The notes under the pieces: generated by a model
What the model was told of the DNA's origin: nothing
What the model saw: only the letters and a program-made list of their open reading frames with translations
Database searches by the model: none
Translations under genes and position numbers: made by a program
Source: Sporocytophaga sp.
GTDB taxonomy: Bacteria > Bacteroidota > Bacteroidia > Cytophagales > Cytophagaceae
Assembly (NCBI GenBank): GCA_024707265.1
Contig: JANQAB010000002.1
Span: 62,001-126,000 of the forward strand
Direction: 5' to 3'
Length of the DNA stretch: 64,000 nucleotides
Shown here: one piece after another, positions 18,499 through 26,647 of the stretch
How the letters are laid out: each line of letters starts with the position of its first letter
Numbering within the stretch: the stretch's first letter is position 1

Positions 18499-18882
18499 TT
18501 AGTCTTTTCTGTTAAGTTTTGCCTCTATTGAATGCTGTGTGTGAGGAACAGCACGAAGACGTTCTTTTGGGATAAGTTTTCCTGAATCTACACAAATACC
18601 ATAAGTTCCGTTTTTAATTCTGGCCATGGCATTTTCAAGTTGCTGAATAAATTTTTGTTGCCTTGCAGCAAGCTGTGTGAAGCTTTCTTTTTCGGCTGTA
18701 TCAGCACCATCTTCAAGCAGTTTTAATGTACCTGCTGTGTTGTCAGTTCCGGAATCATTTCTTCGGCTCAGAGTTTCCTTAATGAAATTTAATTCTTTTC
18801 TGGCTCTATCCAGTTTGTCAGCTATAAGCTGCTCAAACTCCTTTAATTCTTCGTCGGAGTATCTGAGTTTTTCTTCTGCCAT
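18499..18882 (-). CDS. DksA/TraR-family protein with incomplete zinc finger
   Basis: A 127-residue helical protein with the DksA layout: a long coiled-coil hairpin and a C-terminal finger region (NGTYGICVDSGKLIPKERLRAVP). The four-cysteine zinc site is reduced to one cysteine (C-V-D-S in place of CxxC, no second pair), as I recall for several Bacteroidetes members. The family binds the RNA polymerase secondary channel and modulates transcription, often with ppGpp. It is probably co-transcribed with scpB (1 bp gap). Confidence 0.85.
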   Translation of the reverse strand: MAEEKLRYSDEELKEFEQLIADKLDRARKELNFIKETLSRRNDSGTDNTAGTLKLLEDGADTAEKESFTQLAARQQKFIQQLENAMARIKNGTYGICVDSGKLIPKERLRAVPHTQHSIEAKLNRKD

Positions 18883-19081
18883 AACGCGGATTTATTTTAT
18901 ATTAAAAAAACGGGACGAAAAGTTTTACCTTTTTTTGTTGAGAAACGGAATTCCCGGATTTTTGGTGCAAATTTAGTATAAAAAATGGTATCCCTGGGAA
19001 AGATCCAATAATTAATTGTTAAAACTTTAAGGTCAACAAGTTGTAGAAACCCTATTTAAGAGTGTTTCTCTTAAATAGAAA

Positions 19082-19276
19082 TTATTTGAAATTGTAATTG
19101 TGTTTTACTGCTTTGATGCGTGAAATAATTGATTGTCTGTCCATTTCTATATGATGCTTCATCCGAAGGTAGCGGTCTATTACATCTACTTCTTTGTTTT
19201 TCTCCATGCAGGAAGAAATCAGGTCATTTACCAGGCATTTCATAAATGCAATATTTAATATTAATACACTGAACAT
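19082..19276 (-). CDS. Small protein of unknown function, possibly coupled to the lamin-tail gene
   Basis: A 64-residue frame whose ATG overlaps the TGA of the upstream lamin-tail gene (ATGA), which suggests translational coupling. The N-terminus is hydrophobic; the rest is charged (MEKNKEVDVIDRYLRMKHHI) and ends at 19082. I do not recognise a family. The overlap argues for a real gene, but its length allows a chance frame. Confidence 0.35.
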   Translation of the reverse strand: MFSVLILNIAFMKCLVNDLISSCMEKNKEVDVIDRYLRMKHHIEMDRQSIISRIKAVKHNYNFK

Positions 19277-21816
19277 CAGTATGATAGTATAACCGGCTTC
19301 TTAAACTTTTGTTTTTCTCCGTTCAGACGAAAAATTTCAAATAGGATCATATAAATTCCCGTATCTGCCTTTCGTTGATCGTCAGCAATACCATCCCATT
19401 GGAAAAAACCTTCATTTCCCAAAAGCTGATTGGATGCAATTTTTTTAATCTCTCTTCCTTGTCCATCAAAAACTGTGATGGTTGCGATTTCACCAGGATT
19501 ATCAAGTTGGTAGGTCAATAAAGCAAAGTCATTTTTACCGTCACCATTAGGAGAAAACTTCAATGGTTGTACTGAAAAAGAATTTTCGATGGTTTCAAAT
19601 TCAAAATGTTGGCTATTGCCATCTCCTGGCGTTGCACCAATTTCTGATGCAGCCGAATGCCAGTTGGAAACATCCGCTGTCGGATTTGTAAATGAAATCC
19701 TTTCGAGGCTGATGCCTTCAGCGTCTTTTAGAATCTTGTGATGCATTTTTTCTGTGTAGCTGAAACTATCAAAAATTTCGCCCGCTGGGTTTAACAAACT
19801 TATATTGCCCGATTCATCATTAAAAGATGGCATTGAACTCATTTTTAGGAAATTTTTGAATTCACCATTCGGATATTGATTGATCAATGTTTGCGGATCT
19901 GAAGTCAATACCAGGTATTGCCTTGGCGCTAGGATTAATGAGCTAGTGGAAATTGAGAGTGATGTAGCGTTCTTACTTTCTGCATTAGATATTCTCCAGT
20001 TTTTAAGATCAATAAAATGAGCAGAATTGTTATAAAGCTCGACGAAATCAACCCCTCCGGGATGCGGGTTAAAAAGGATTTCATTAATCAGAAGATCTCC
20101 CGCATGAGGAATTTCAGGTAAAGCAAATGACTTCTGATTTTTCTCTGCATAATTTCCATTGCAATCTCTTATTCCATTTAATGAAATTTGATATAGAGTA
20201 CTATTCTTTAGGGCATTTGTAAGAGAAATCAGAATATCTTTACTCTCTTTATACGATGCGTTGCGTATCCCTGCTTCAGGTGATATTGTAATGTTGTCTC
20301 CTCTGATTTCATTAGAGATATCAAGCTTTTCATCTAATGAAAGTAAAATAGTTAAGGAATCAAGAACATGAACATTCATGATTTTCGGCCCTTGTAGATC
20401 GGGTTTGATTGAATTTACAGAATTTTCAGTACCAGGAGTTCCCCCTATGGGCGCAATTGAACCATCCCAATTATCGCTCTCTCCGCAAGGGTTTGAAGGA
20501 TCTATCATTTCTAAAGCGATACCTCCTTCTGCATTTAGCCTATTGGTAAACCATTCCTGAGAATAATTAACTGAATGAATAACTTTCCCTGATGGATCTT
20601 TAAGGATTAGGGAGTCTGAAGAATTATTCAATGAAGGCCATGGCGCGATACCAATGACTTTGCCGAAAAGTCTAAATTCTGCTATAGAAGCTGAAGGGCA
20701 GAGAATGAGATATGATTTGGGAGGTATCTCAACTGATGGTAATAGTGACGATACAGAAGGATCAGAGAATTGCCAGCTCGCGAGATTGATGGTATCCCTG
20801 GATGTGTTGTACAATTCAATATATTCTTCTTCCGGAAGACCATGACTGGGAATTGGATCGGAATAAATTTCCGTAATTAAAACGGATCCCGGCTCTATTG
20901 CTGGCCTGTAATTAAATTCAAAAGATTCTTGCAGAGATTCTTTCAGATAAAGATCTTGAATACCATCCGCCAAAAGGTTATTCTTTCCTTTCCTCAACGG
21001 GGCTTCCGATGTGAGCATCAGAACAGAGTCGTTAACAAAGGATATATCCTTGATATAAGAATTGTTAATTGTTATGTTATGAGTTTTAACCTCCCTGGTA
21101 ATTTTTTTATTGAATCGAATAACAATGGTTGTCGCATTCGAGGTTTTTATATCAATTATTGAAAGAGGAGCATTCTGAATTAAAAAGTCATCGAAATAAA
21201 AGTCTTTATTTCTGGTTGAGCTGTGAATACAGGTTATCCCAAAGTATTTACTGGTTTTATAAATTGAGTCCTGATATAAGAGCTCAGGCGAAAAATCAGA
21301 TCCGCCCAATGTGTCCGAAAAAACTTTCCAGATATGATTTAAGTCCCTTGTGACTTTTATTCTTAGAGTATTGTTGGTTTTGCCTGCTCTGCCTGAAATT
21401 CCGGAACTGAGTTTAACAGAAGCGACCCCGTCTTGTCTGTATAAATCAATTGCATCAGCATTTCCGCTTGATCCACCGATTTTCAGGTAGTACCCAAATA
21501 ATGGATTTGCCAGATCATGAGAGGAGCTCGTTAAATATACTTTTACATAATTGCTGCTACTGGGGTTAAAAGGCATACTTAACCAAAATTGCCATTCTGC
21601 ATTAGTCGCCAGAATATTCTTTGTGGATAGGTAGATTTCTTCGCTTTGCAGCTTCCCGGAACTTTGAAGCTGAAGATCTGCATTTATAGTGAATAAAGCC
21701 GTATCTCCCGTCCACTTGGGTGATGAGTTGAAATTATTATCAGAGAAAGAGTCATTAAGCTGTGCAAAACTCTGAATATAAGAGAATAAAAAAAGTAAGA
21801 AATAGCTGGTTTTCAC
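19276..21816 (-). CDS. Secreted lamin-tail domain protein with C-terminal sorting-type domain
   Basis: 846 residues. Signal peptide 1-19 (ending IQSFAQ), then a laminin-G/concanavalin-like beta region (20-220), Ig-like segments, and two lamin-tail domains with the motifs LITEIYSDPIP...EEYIELYNTS (about 310-430) and LLINEILFNPHPGGVDFVELYN (about 570-690). The last 90 residues form a FlgD/gliding-type domain starting FSPNGDGKNDFALL and containing GFFQWDGIADDQ, resembling type IX secretion sorting domains. It is probably exported to the surface or medium by the type IX system. Its function is unknown; lamin-tail proteins in bacteria are often linked to nucleases or adhesion. Confidence 0.8.
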   Translation of the reverse strand: MKTSYFLLFLFSYIQSFAQLNDSFSDNNFNSSPKWTGDTALFTINADLQLQSSGKLQSEEIYLSTKNILATNAEWQFWLSMPFNPSSSNYVKVYLTSSSHDLANPLFGYYLKIGGSSGNADAIDLYRQDGVASVKLSSGISGRAGKTNNTLRIKVTRDLNHIWKVFSDTLGGSDFSPELLYQDSIYKTSKYFGITCIHSSTRNKDFYFDDFLIQNAPLSIIDIKTSNATTIVIRFNKKITREVKTHNITINNSYIKDISFVNDSVLMLTSEAPLRKGKNNLLADGIQDLYLKESLQESFEFNYRPAIEPGSVLITEIYSDPIPSHGLPEEEYIELYNTSRDTINLASWQFSDPSVSSLLPSVEIPPKSYLILCPSASIAEFRLFGKVIGIAPWPSLNNSSDSLILKDPSGKVIHSVNYSQEWFTNRLNAEGGIALEMIDPSNPCGESDNWDGSIAPIGGTPGTENSVNSIKPDLQGPKIMNVHVLDSLTILLSLDEKLDISNEIRGDNITISPEAGIRNASYKESKDILISLTNALKNSTLYQISLNGIRDCNGNYAEKNQKSFALPEIPHAGDLLINEILFNPHPGGVDFVELYNNSAHFIDLKNWRISNAESKNATSLSISTSSLILAPRQYLVLTSDPQTLINQYPNGEFKNFLKMSSMPSFNDESGNISLLNPAGEIFDSFSYTEKMHHKILKDAEGISLERISFTNPTADVSNWHSAASEIGATPGDGNSQHFEFETIENSFSVQPLKFSPNGDGKNDFALLTYQLDNPGEIATITVFDGQGREIKKIASNQLLGNEGFFQWDGIADDQRKADTGIYMILFEIFRLNGEKQKFKKPVILSY

Positions 21817-21886
21817 ATGGTAAAATTAATAATAAATTGATTAATTTTGTCCTCTGAATAAAAATTCAATAAAAAACAATACAAAA

Positions 21887-22885
21887 ATGAAAATTGCAGT
21901 AGTAGGTGCTACCGGCTTGGTTGGTGGACAAATTTTAAAAGTGCTGGAGGAGAGAAATCTTCCTGTAACAGAACTATTACCTGTTGCTTCTGAAAGATCT
22001 GTTGGAAAAGAAATCATTTTCAAGGGTAAGCCATATAAGGTGGTTGATGCAGCCACTGCAATCAGTAAGAAACCTCACTTTGCAATATTTTCTGCTGGTG
22101 GAAGTACTTCTCTGGAGCTTGCTCCAAAATTTGCAGAAGCTGGTATCACTGTGATTGATAACTCTTCTGCCTGGAGAATGGATCCTACAAAAAAACTTGT
22201 AGTTCCGGAAATCAATGCAAATACGTTGACAGAGGATGATAAAATCATTGCAAACCCTAACTGTTCGACAATACAAATGGTAGTTGCGCTGAATCCTTTA
22301 CACAAAAAATATAAAATTAAGAGAATTGTAGTTTCTACTTACCAATCTGTAACAGGAACAGGTAAAAAAGCTGTAGACCAATTAATGAACGAAAGAAACG
22401 GCGTTGATGGCCCAATGGCTTATGCATATCCTATCGATCTTAATGTAATACCTCATATAGACGTATTTACAGATAATGGATATACAAAAGAAGAGATGAA
22501 AATGATCAATGAGACTAAAAAGATCATGGGAGACGACTCTATACAAGTAACTGCGACTACTGTCAGGATACCGGTGATGGGTGGACACTCTGAGTCAGTT
22601 AATGTTGAATTTGAAAATGAATTTGATTTGGAAGAGATTAAGAAGATTCTTGGAAGCGCTGAAGGTGTTATTTTGGAAGATGATGTTAAAAACCTGAAAT
22701 ATCCTATGCCAATGAATGCTCATAATCGTGATGAAGTATTTGTAGGAAGACTTAGAAGAGATGAGACTCAGCCTAAAACTCTTAACATGTGGATCGTAGC
22801 AGACAACCTTAGAAAAGGTGCAGCAACGAATGCTATTCAAATTGCAGAGTACCTTCTTAAAAATAAAGTTGTAGTTACTAATTAA
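21887..22885 (+). CDS. asd: Aspartate-semialdehyde dehydrogenase
   Basis: 332 residues. It makes aspartate semialdehyde from aspartyl phosphate with NADPH, the branch to lysine/diaminopimelate, methionine and threonine. The N-terminal NADP-binding GATGLVGGQILKVL is present, the catalytic Cys 126 lies in ANPNCSTIQM, and the C-terminal MPVMGGHSESVNVEF-like region carries the active-site histidine. It is a single gene with its own terminator, divergent from the lamin-tail gene. Confidence 0.96.
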   Translation: MKIAVVGATGLVGGQILKVLEERNLPVTELLPVASERSVGKEIIFKGKPYKVVDAATAISKKPHFAIFSAGGSTSLELAPKFAEAGITVIDNSSAWRMDPTKKLVVPEINANTLTEDDKIIANPNCSTIQMVVALNPLHKKYKIKRIVVSTYQSVTGTGKKAVDQLMNERNGVDGPMAYAYPIDLNVIPHIDVFTDNGYTKEEMKMINETKKIMGDDSIQVTATTVRIPVMGGHSESVNVEFENEFDLEEIKKILGSAEGVILEDDVKNLKYPMPMNAHNRDEVFVGRLRRDETQPKTLNMWIVADNLRKGAATNAIQIAEYLLKNKVVVTN

Positions 22886-22903
22886 TCATTAGGACCACCA
22901 AAT

Positions 22904-22948
22904 AAAATAAAGGGGACTGACGTAAATGTCGGTCCCCTTTATTTTTTA
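22904..22948 (+). terminator. Terminator after asd
   Basis: AATAAAGGGGAC pairs with GTCCCCTTTATT, with an inner CTGAC/GTCGG stem and a GTAAAT loop; a T-tract follows. Confidence 0.9.
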
Positions 22949-23233
22949 TAAGAATGTTTAGAGTGGATTATCCGAAAACATCTTGGTTTTGTTAGAGGAT
23001 ATTAGCCATGCTCCAGGTAGATAATTTACAAAATTCATGACCTTGGAAATTGATTATCCAAAGTTTGTGAAATCCTTAAAGCAGAATAAGTAGATAATTA
23101 AATTTAAGACATTTAGTGCCGGTTTAGTAAAGAATTTATAAAGAAAAAAATTACTTTTACTTTTCGTATTTGAAAAATGCCTGATTGAGGTCAACAGACT
23201 ATTAGGATTTTCTTTATTTAAAATATTTATAGA
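22949..23233 (+). other. Intergenic region before yicC
   Basis: AT-rich. I see no open frame with coding character, no repeat and no clear promoter match; it presumably contains the yicC promoter. Confidence 0.5.
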
Positions 23234-24112
23234 ATGATGACACTTAGGTCAATGACCGGCTTTGGAATGGTAAAGTCGGATGCTGAAAATCTTGAAATTA
23301 AGGTGGAAATTAAATCTTTAAATTCCAAGTTTTTGGATTTGGGACTCAGACTTCCAAAAGAATATCAGGATAAAGAAATGGAAATCAGAAATATGGTTAG
23401 CAATACCCTTGAAAGGGGAAAAATCAGTATTTCTCTGGATGTTCAAACAAAAGTTGATTCTAAACCGAGGGTTTCTATAAATAAAGAACTTGTTAAAAGG
23501 TATTATGAGGATCTGGTAGAGACTGCTGCTTTTGTGGGCACCAAAGAAAGTGATCTTTTCAAAATTGCTTTAACTATGCCGAAAGCGGTGAATCAGGACT
23601 TGGATAATGAAGATAATTCTAAAGAGTGGGAAGTAATAGCATCTGTTATTAGCAAAGCCATTGATCAATGCGATAAGTTCCGTCTTGCGGAAGGATCAGC
23701 GCTTGGTGAAAAGTTAAAAAGCTATATCATGCGGATTAAAGATTTGCTGGAGCGTGTCTCAGAATTCGATCCGCAAAGAATTCAAATGATACGTGAAAGG
23801 ATTAAAGCTCATTTTGTAGAGTTTGGCAATGAGCAAATGGATAAAAGCAGGTTCGAGCAGGAGCTGATTTACTACATTGAGAAACTTGATATCACTGAAG
23901 AGAAGGTCAGGTTGAATAATCACCTTGACTTCTTCCTTGAAAATATGAAAGTGGATAAGAGCGGGAAGAAACTCGGCTTTATAAGTCAGGAAATAGGTAG
24001 GGAAATAAATACTATCGGCTCAAAAGCTAACGATGCCAATATCCAGAAGTTGGTAGTGGATATGAAAGAAGAGCTGGAGAAAATTAAGGAACAATCCCTT
24101 AATATCCTTTAA
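23234..24112 (+). CDS. YicC-family endoribonuclease-like protein
   Basis: 292 residues. It opens with the family signature LRSMTGFGMVKSD (starts at 23234 and 23237 are both possible). It has the central long helices and the conserved C-terminus LDITEEKVRLNNHLDFF, then GKKLGFISQEIGREINTIGSKAND. E. coli YicC is an endoribonuclease that affects small-RNA stability; stationary-phase defects are reported for mutants. The gene stands alone and converges with the membrane-protein gene. Confidence 0.92.
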   Translation: MMTLRSMTGFGMVKSDAENLEIKVEIKSLNSKFLDLGLRLPKEYQDKEMEIRNMVSNTLERGKISISLDVQTKVDSKPRVSINKELVKRYYEDLVETAAFVGTKESDLFKIALTMPKAVNQDLDNEDNSKEWEVIASVISKAIDQCDKFRLAEGSALGEKLKSYIMRIKDLLERVSEFDPQRIQMIRERIKAHFVEFGNEQMDKSRFEQELIYYIEKLDITEEKVRLNNHLDFFLENMKVDKSGKKLGFISQEIGREINTIGSKANDANIQKLVVDMKEELEKIKEQSLNIL

Positions 24113-24119
24113 TGTCGAT

Positions 24120-24488
24120 TTACTTTTTACTGTCCCAGAATACAGAGGTAAAAATTAATATCATACCTATGTTGGTGTTTAACAGTTTGTTTCCCATTGT
24201 ATATTTAAAATAGTCAGCGGGAAACAGGGTAAACCATGTAGCGGCAACAAGGCAGATGAGGGCAAGACCAAGAAGGTAATTAAATACCCTCATCAGTTTA
24301 ATATTATTTGTAAAAAGTACTATACAAGCGACCAGGCCCGCATCGATATAAAACATATTTGACACGAGAGATTTGCTAAATAGGTCTGAATTCAAAGGAT
24401 AATACTGAACTGTCAGACCAATTAAAACGAAAATAGGACCCAGAACTTTTAGCAGAAGAGCGTTCATTCTTAATTCAATTGCTGCCAT
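24120..24488 (-). CDS. Small membrane protein of unknown function
   Basis: 122 residues with four hydrophobic helices: LLLKVLGPIFVLIGLTVQY, MFYIDAGLVACIVLF, VFNYLLGLALICLVAATWF and IGMILIFTSVFW. The true start may be the internal Met at residue 8. It lies directly after the M28 peptidase stop (24489), so it is probably co-transcribed. It resembles TMEM220-type four-helix proteins in layout only. Confidence 0.6.
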   Translation of the reverse strand: MAAIELRMNALLLKVLGPIFVLIGLTVQYYPLNSDLFSKSLVSNMFYIDAGLVACIVLFTNNIKLMRVFNYLLGLALICLVAATWFTLFPADYFKYTMGNKLLNTNIGMILIFTSVFWDSKK

Positions 24489-25755
24489 TTAAATTTTCTT
24501 TACAAAGTTTGTAATTAGACTGAAGACCTCTTTAAATTTTGTAAGAGGTAAAGTTTCCGGTCTGTCCATTACATCATGGTACGCACTGATGCCACCCAGG
24601 GTATAAAAGAAGAAAGCTGGTACTCCCTTTTCTGAGAAATAGAAATGATCGGAGTTTGCTGCCGGACCTCTTCTTTTTATCGCAGGAAGTAGCTTTAGGG
24701 TTTCGTTTATTTCAAGTAATTTATTGTATTCTTCCGGGTGAAGTGTGGCATTTACCACCGTCATTCCGTCATCCCCTGTTCCCAGCAAGTCCAGATTGAT
24801 CATAAATTTTATCTTTTTCAATGGAAATAAAGGGTTTTCAGTGAAAAATCGTGACCCGATCAGGCCGATTTCCTCTGCTCCGAAAGCCATAAATACTATT
24901 GTAAATTTGGGTGTATTCTCTTTTTGAGAATAGTATTTTACCAATTCCAATAGCATTGAAACTCCGCTCGCATTGTCATTCGCTCCGGGGAAGTATACCT
25001 TTTTACCCATTGTACCTAAATGATCGTAATGAGCAGAAATAATGATGACAGAATCGGATTTACTAGAACCTTCTACAAATCCAATTACGTTTTGTGAACT
25101 ATAATTTTTCTTCAAAGTAGCATCCAGCTGAAATTTGACCCTTTGGATTCCATTTGGGAAAGATTTTTTGTCTACCTGAAAAAATGGATTACTGAATTGT
25201 TTCTGCGATAATGAAGCAGTAAGCTTTTTGTCATGGAGTTCTATAATGCATTTCCCCTCATGAATTTTATCCAGAATTTCAGGGTTTTCTATTAGTTTAT
25301 TGTAAAATTTAACATCGTAGATAACCGCTTTGTTTTTCGTTTTATCTGATAAAAAGGACTTTAAGGCATTATCATTATAAAATACCATTGTGTCAAGGTA
25401 TAATGCCCTCACACTACCATGTCCCCCCCCTTGAAATACAATTGGCTATATAATCTTTGCCGGTAACAAGCTTTTTCTTATCCGCCTGCAGCGAAATTCG
25501 TCCTTCAAAGCAGTTGACATCATATTGAAAGGTTTGAAAATAATTATCCCGAATCGGTTTAAGTCCCGATTTCTGAAATTCTGATTTGATAAAATTTGCA
25601 GCTGTTTTTGCTCCATTAAAATTAGCTCCCCGTCCATGCATAGAAGGACTGCATAAAGTATCAAGATAAGATCTGACTCTGGAGATGTCTTGAGAAAGGC
25701 AGTTATTCGCGGTGAAAACAGCTATAGCTAAAAAGAATGCCAGATTCTTTGTCAT
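24489..25755 (-). CDS. Secreted M28-family metallopeptidase, frameshifted at a G8 tract
   Basis: About 422 residues if read through. A signal peptide (MTKNLAFFLAIAVFTANNCLSQ) is followed by a PA-like insert and an M28 catalytic domain. The two-zinc ligands are visible: ISAHYDHLG, PGANDNASGV, FGAEEIGLIGSRFF, INLDLLGTGDDG and NSDHFYFSEKGVPAF. The domain is typical of aminopeptidases acting on exported substrates. The N-terminal frame (25414-25755) stops just after a G8 tract at 25423-25430; G7 would continue into GGHGSVRALYLDTMVF in the 24489-25412 frame. It may be a sequencing indel or a phase-variable tract. Confidence 0.85.
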
Positions 25756-25818
25756 AATGCAAACTTGTTATAAGTTGGAATATAATAAATGTAGGGTGAA
25801 GATAAATGTTATTTCACC

Positions 25819-26202
25819 TCAAACTTTTTCAGCAGAAGATTTTTTCTTAATAAAAATCAGTGGAAAAAACGTTCCTGCAGTGTTTGCTATAATATCCAGA
25901 AGATCAAAATTTCTATCAGGAACAAAATACTGAAGGCACTCCAATGTAAATCCATAAAGGAAACTGATTAAAAATGCCTTTCTTATGGTATTAGTTTTTA
26001 AAGCCGGGTAGGAGGTCTGGACGTTAAAGCTTTTTACCAGCAACCAACTCAGCACAAAAAATAAAGTAAAATGAACCAGCTTGTCAATTTGAAAAAGACT
26101 GGAGAATGAAAATTGAGGAATTGCTTTACCTGACATGAGGTAGAGTACTAAAATGATAAGCACCCATGTCCAGGTAAAGACAATTGTAAATTTTTTACTC
26201 AT
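25819..26202 (-). CDS. VanZ-like membrane protein
   Basis: About 127 residues from the ATG at 26202 (MSKKFTIVF). A longer frame from 26298 would run inside gcvH and is rejected. It has four membrane helices, with the VanZ-like motifs FQIDKLVHFTLFFVLSW and FTLECLQYFVPDRNFDLLDIIANTAGTF. VanZ-like proteins are poorly understood and in some cases affect glycopeptide susceptibility. It follows gcvH by 8 bp, an arrangement I recall next to sprA in many Bacteroidetes. Confidence 0.8.
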   Translation of the reverse strand: MSKKFTIVFTWTWVLIILVLYLMSGKAIPQFSFSSLFQIDKLVHFTLFFVLSWLLVKSFNVQTSYPALKTNTIRKAFLISFLYGFTLECLQYFVPDRNFDLLDIIANTAGTFFPLIFIKKKSSAEKV

Positions 26203-26210
26203 ATTTAATA

Positions 26211-26591
26211 CTAAACTCCAATCAACTTCTTGTATGCTGCGGCATCTAATAATCCGCTCAGTTGATCGGGGTTTTTGATATTGATTTTTATAACCCAACC
26301 TTTTCCGTAAGGGTCGCTGTTTACAAGCTCGGGGCTGGACTCAAGATCTTTGTTAAATTCCACAATCTCAGAGGTAACTGGCATGAATAGATCGGAAACG
26401 GTTTTAACAGCTTCCACTGTTCCGAAAACTTCTCCTGCATTTACTGTTTCTCCGACAGAGTCAATATCGAAGTAAACGATATCTCCCAATTCGTTCTGAG
26501 CAAAGTCTGTGATACCAACAATAGCAGTATTGCCTTCTACTTTGATCCACTCGTGTTCTTGTGTATACTTTAATTCTTCCGGAAAATTCAT
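26211..26591 (-). CDS. gcvH: Glycine cleavage system H protein
   Basis: A 126-residue lipoyl carrier of the glycine cleavage complex, shuttling the methylamine group between P, T and L proteins. The lipoylated lysine is Lys 63 in [13 protein letters not shown]. The N-terminal [23 protein letters not shown] and the C-terminal GKGWVIKI match the family. It lies 57 bp after sprA. gcvP and gcvT are not in the window. Confidence 0.97.
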   Translation of the reverse strand: MNFPEELKYTQEHEWIKVEGNTAIVGITDFAQNELGDIVYFDIDSVGETVNAGEVFGTVEAVKTVSDLFMPVTSEIVEFNKDLESSPELVNSDPYGKGWVIKINIKNPDQLSGLLDAAAYKKLIGV

Positions 26592-26647
26592 TTTGTCTAA
26601 ATTTTAATTTCTGCCCAAAAATACACTTTTTTTTAAATTGAAGAACA

